A stretch of DNA of 6,984 bases, taken from assembly GCA_007121975.1 (NCBI GenBank), contig SKJO01000213.1:1-6984 (forward strand). The letters run 5' to 3'. The notes below the pieces were generated by a model. That model had not been told where the DNA came from and did no database searches. It worked only from the letters and a program-made list of their open reading frames with translations. Origin of the DNA: Nitriliruptoraceae bacterium (GTDB lineage: Bacteria > Actinomycetota > Nitriliruptoria > Nitriliruptorales > Nitriliruptoraceae). Shown here piece by piece: positions 6,481-6,984 of the stretch. How positions within the stretch are numbered: position 1 is the stretch's first letter; the number at the start of each line of letters is the position of its first letter. The position numbers and the translations under genes were made by a program.

Positions 6481-6747
6481 CTACCGCGCCGTGTCGAACA
6501 GGTCAGCGTCGAGTTCCAGCGGGTCCATCGGCTCGACCTCGATCCGGAAGCCGGGGACGAGCACCGCGTCCGTGCCTGGCGCCAGCACCCCGCCGCACGG
6601 CACGTCGACGCCGTCCTCGCCGGACTCGTCGCACGGACCCACGGCGCGCAGCAGCGCCGGCAGCCGCCACGCGACCATCAGGAGCAGAGCGCCCACGACG
6701 GCCAGCATCCGCCGTCGACGGGAACGCCGTTTCGTCGCGGTGGCCAC
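6481..6747 (-). CDS. Small single-span membrane protein, hypothetical
   Basis: An 88-residue product from a GTG at 6747, chosen because GGGAGGGAGGG lies just before it at ideal spacing. The N-terminus is strongly basic (KRRSRRRR, about 6-13), followed by a hydrophobic stretch (about 14-36, MLAVVGALLLMVAWRLPALL) that looks like a single membrane anchor. By the positive-inside rule the N-terminus would be cytoplasmic and the rest exposed outside. The outer part is acidic, with two cysteines (C39, C51) that could form a disulfide, and a strand-like tail (DAVLVPGFRIEVEPMDPLEL) ending in DLFDTAR. I recognise no family. An upstream ATG at 6870 in the same frame would add 41 residues of Arg/Ala-rich sequence crossing the hairpins below and overlapping the next gene; I do not accept it. 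It is co-directional with the DJ-1 gene 36 bases downstream, so a shared transcript is likely. Confidence 0.68.
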   Translation of the reverse strand: MATATKRRSRRRRMLAVVGALLLMVAWRLPALLRAVGPCDESGEDGVDVPCGGVLAPGTDAVLVPGFRIEVEPMDPLELDADLFDTAR

Positions 6748-6758
6748 GATGCCCTCCC

Positions 6759-6777
6759 TCCCGCGCGCAACGCGGGA
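6759..6777 (-). other. Inverted repeat abutting the ribosome binding site of the small membrane-protein gene
   Basis: TCCCGCG (6759-6765) and CGCGGGA (6771-6777) form a perfect 7-base-pair stem with a 5-base loop. In the minus-strand transcript the 3' arm runs directly into the GGGAGGG ribosome binding site. It may be a leader hairpin that affects translation, or part of a termination region behind the upstream gene. The evidence is structural only. Confidence 0.45.
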
Positions 6778-6807
6778 CGCGGCCTCGGGCTCCCCTCCTG
6801 CGCCCAT

Positions 6808-6824
6808 CCTGCCCGTCCGGCAGG
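6808..6824 (-). terminator. Possible terminator hairpin after the right-edge gene
   Basis: CCTGCC-CGTCC-GGCAGG is a perfect 6-base-pair stem with a 5-base loop, about 30 bases past the stop of the partial minus-strand gene at 6854. It has no T-run. With the second stem at 6759-6777 it makes a pair of hairpins in a 106-base gap, a plausible U-less termination region separating that gene from the small membrane-protein gene. Confidence 0.4.
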
Positions 6825-6853
6825 CTCGGCGCCAGGGCCGTGCGGCCAGTTGG

Positions 6854-6984
6854 TCAGCCGACCGGGTCAAGCGTGACGACCTCGACGAAGGACGGTGGGT
6901 CGGCCGGCACCAGCCCGTCGCGCCGGGCCAGGATCACCGCGATCACCGTGGCACCGGCGGGCGGGCGCGCCGGCCACGGCGTGA
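6854..6984 (-). CDS. C-terminal 43 residues of an unidentified protein (5' end beyond window)
   Basis: The minus-strand frame is open from the right edge to a TGA at 6854-6856. The visible residues include GATVIAVILARRDGLVPADP followed by SFVEVVTLDPVG at the C-terminus. Third codon positions are almost all G or C (about 34 of 36 in the stretch I read), in line with the neighbouring real genes, and the alternation of hydrophobic strands with a charged turn looks like folded protein. No family can be recognised from so short a piece. It would be the first known gene upstream of the small membrane protein and lies in the same orientation, separated by a 106-base gap with two hairpins. It could also be a chance open frame, hence the moderate confidence. 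Confidence 0.5.
   Translation of the reverse strand, partial: TPWPARPPAGATVIAVILARRDGLVPADPPSFVEVVTLDPVG

Noticed and set aside
6748..6870. Longer 129-residue version of the small membrane protein
   Set aside because: It would cross two perfect hairpins and overlap the end of the right-edge gene, while the GTG at 6747 has a much better ribosome binding site.
1..6984. CRISPR array, tRNA, insertion sequence or attachment site
   Set aside because: No regularly spaced long repeats, no tRNA-like cloverleaf sequence, no transposase motifs and no terminal inverted repeats were seen on either strand.

Overview
The window is very GC-rich, with G or C at almost every third codon position, frequent GTG starts and strong GGAGG-type ribosome binding sites. 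With the protein families present, this suggests a high-GC Gram-positive bacterium (Actinomycetota). A deep-branching lineage is possible, but I cannot place it lower than phylum from the sequence. The region is compact: seven or eight protein genes, no intergenic gap above about 135 bases, and no RNA genes, insertion sequences or CRISPR array that I can see.

Layout. (1) 1-2165, minus strand: a small SRPBCC (polyketide cyclase-like) protein whose stop overlaps by 4 bases the GTG start of a large DUF4011/AAA helicase-like protein, which runs off the left edge. (2) 2283-3365, plus strand, divergent from the first unit: a soluble sensor with a minimal chemoreceptor signalling tip placed in front of a Cache-like sensory region. 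(3) 3366-3448: a convergent gap with a small perfect hairpin and three tandem 13-base repeats that run into the end of the next gene. (4) 3449-4750, minus strand: a cysteine-rich 4Fe-4S protein with a probable winged-helix N-terminus, 18 cysteines in conserved-looking blocks and a ferredoxin-like dicluster domain. (5) 4884-5810, plus strand, divergent from it: an EamA/DMT-type multi-spanning transporter. (6) 5779-6444, minus strand: a DJ-1/PfpI (GATase1-like) protein whose 3' end overlaps the transporter's 3' end by 32 bases. (7) 6481-6747, minus strand: a small single-span membrane protein of unknown function 36 bases upstream of the DJ-1 gene, probably co-transcribed with it. (8) 6854 to the right edge, minus strand: the C-terminal end of an unidentified gene.

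How they fit together. There is no obvious single pathway; the mixture looks like ordinary chromosomal housekeeping and accessory genes. The two clearest functional couplings are the SRPBCC-helicase overlap and the small membrane protein-DJ-1 pair. The most unusual products are the inverted, membrane-free chemoreceptor-like sensor and the cysteine-rich Fe-S protein with a DNA-binding-like N-terminus. I do not see convincing evidence of a complete new system within this window, although the helicase's unseen C-terminus and its partner gene merit a look.
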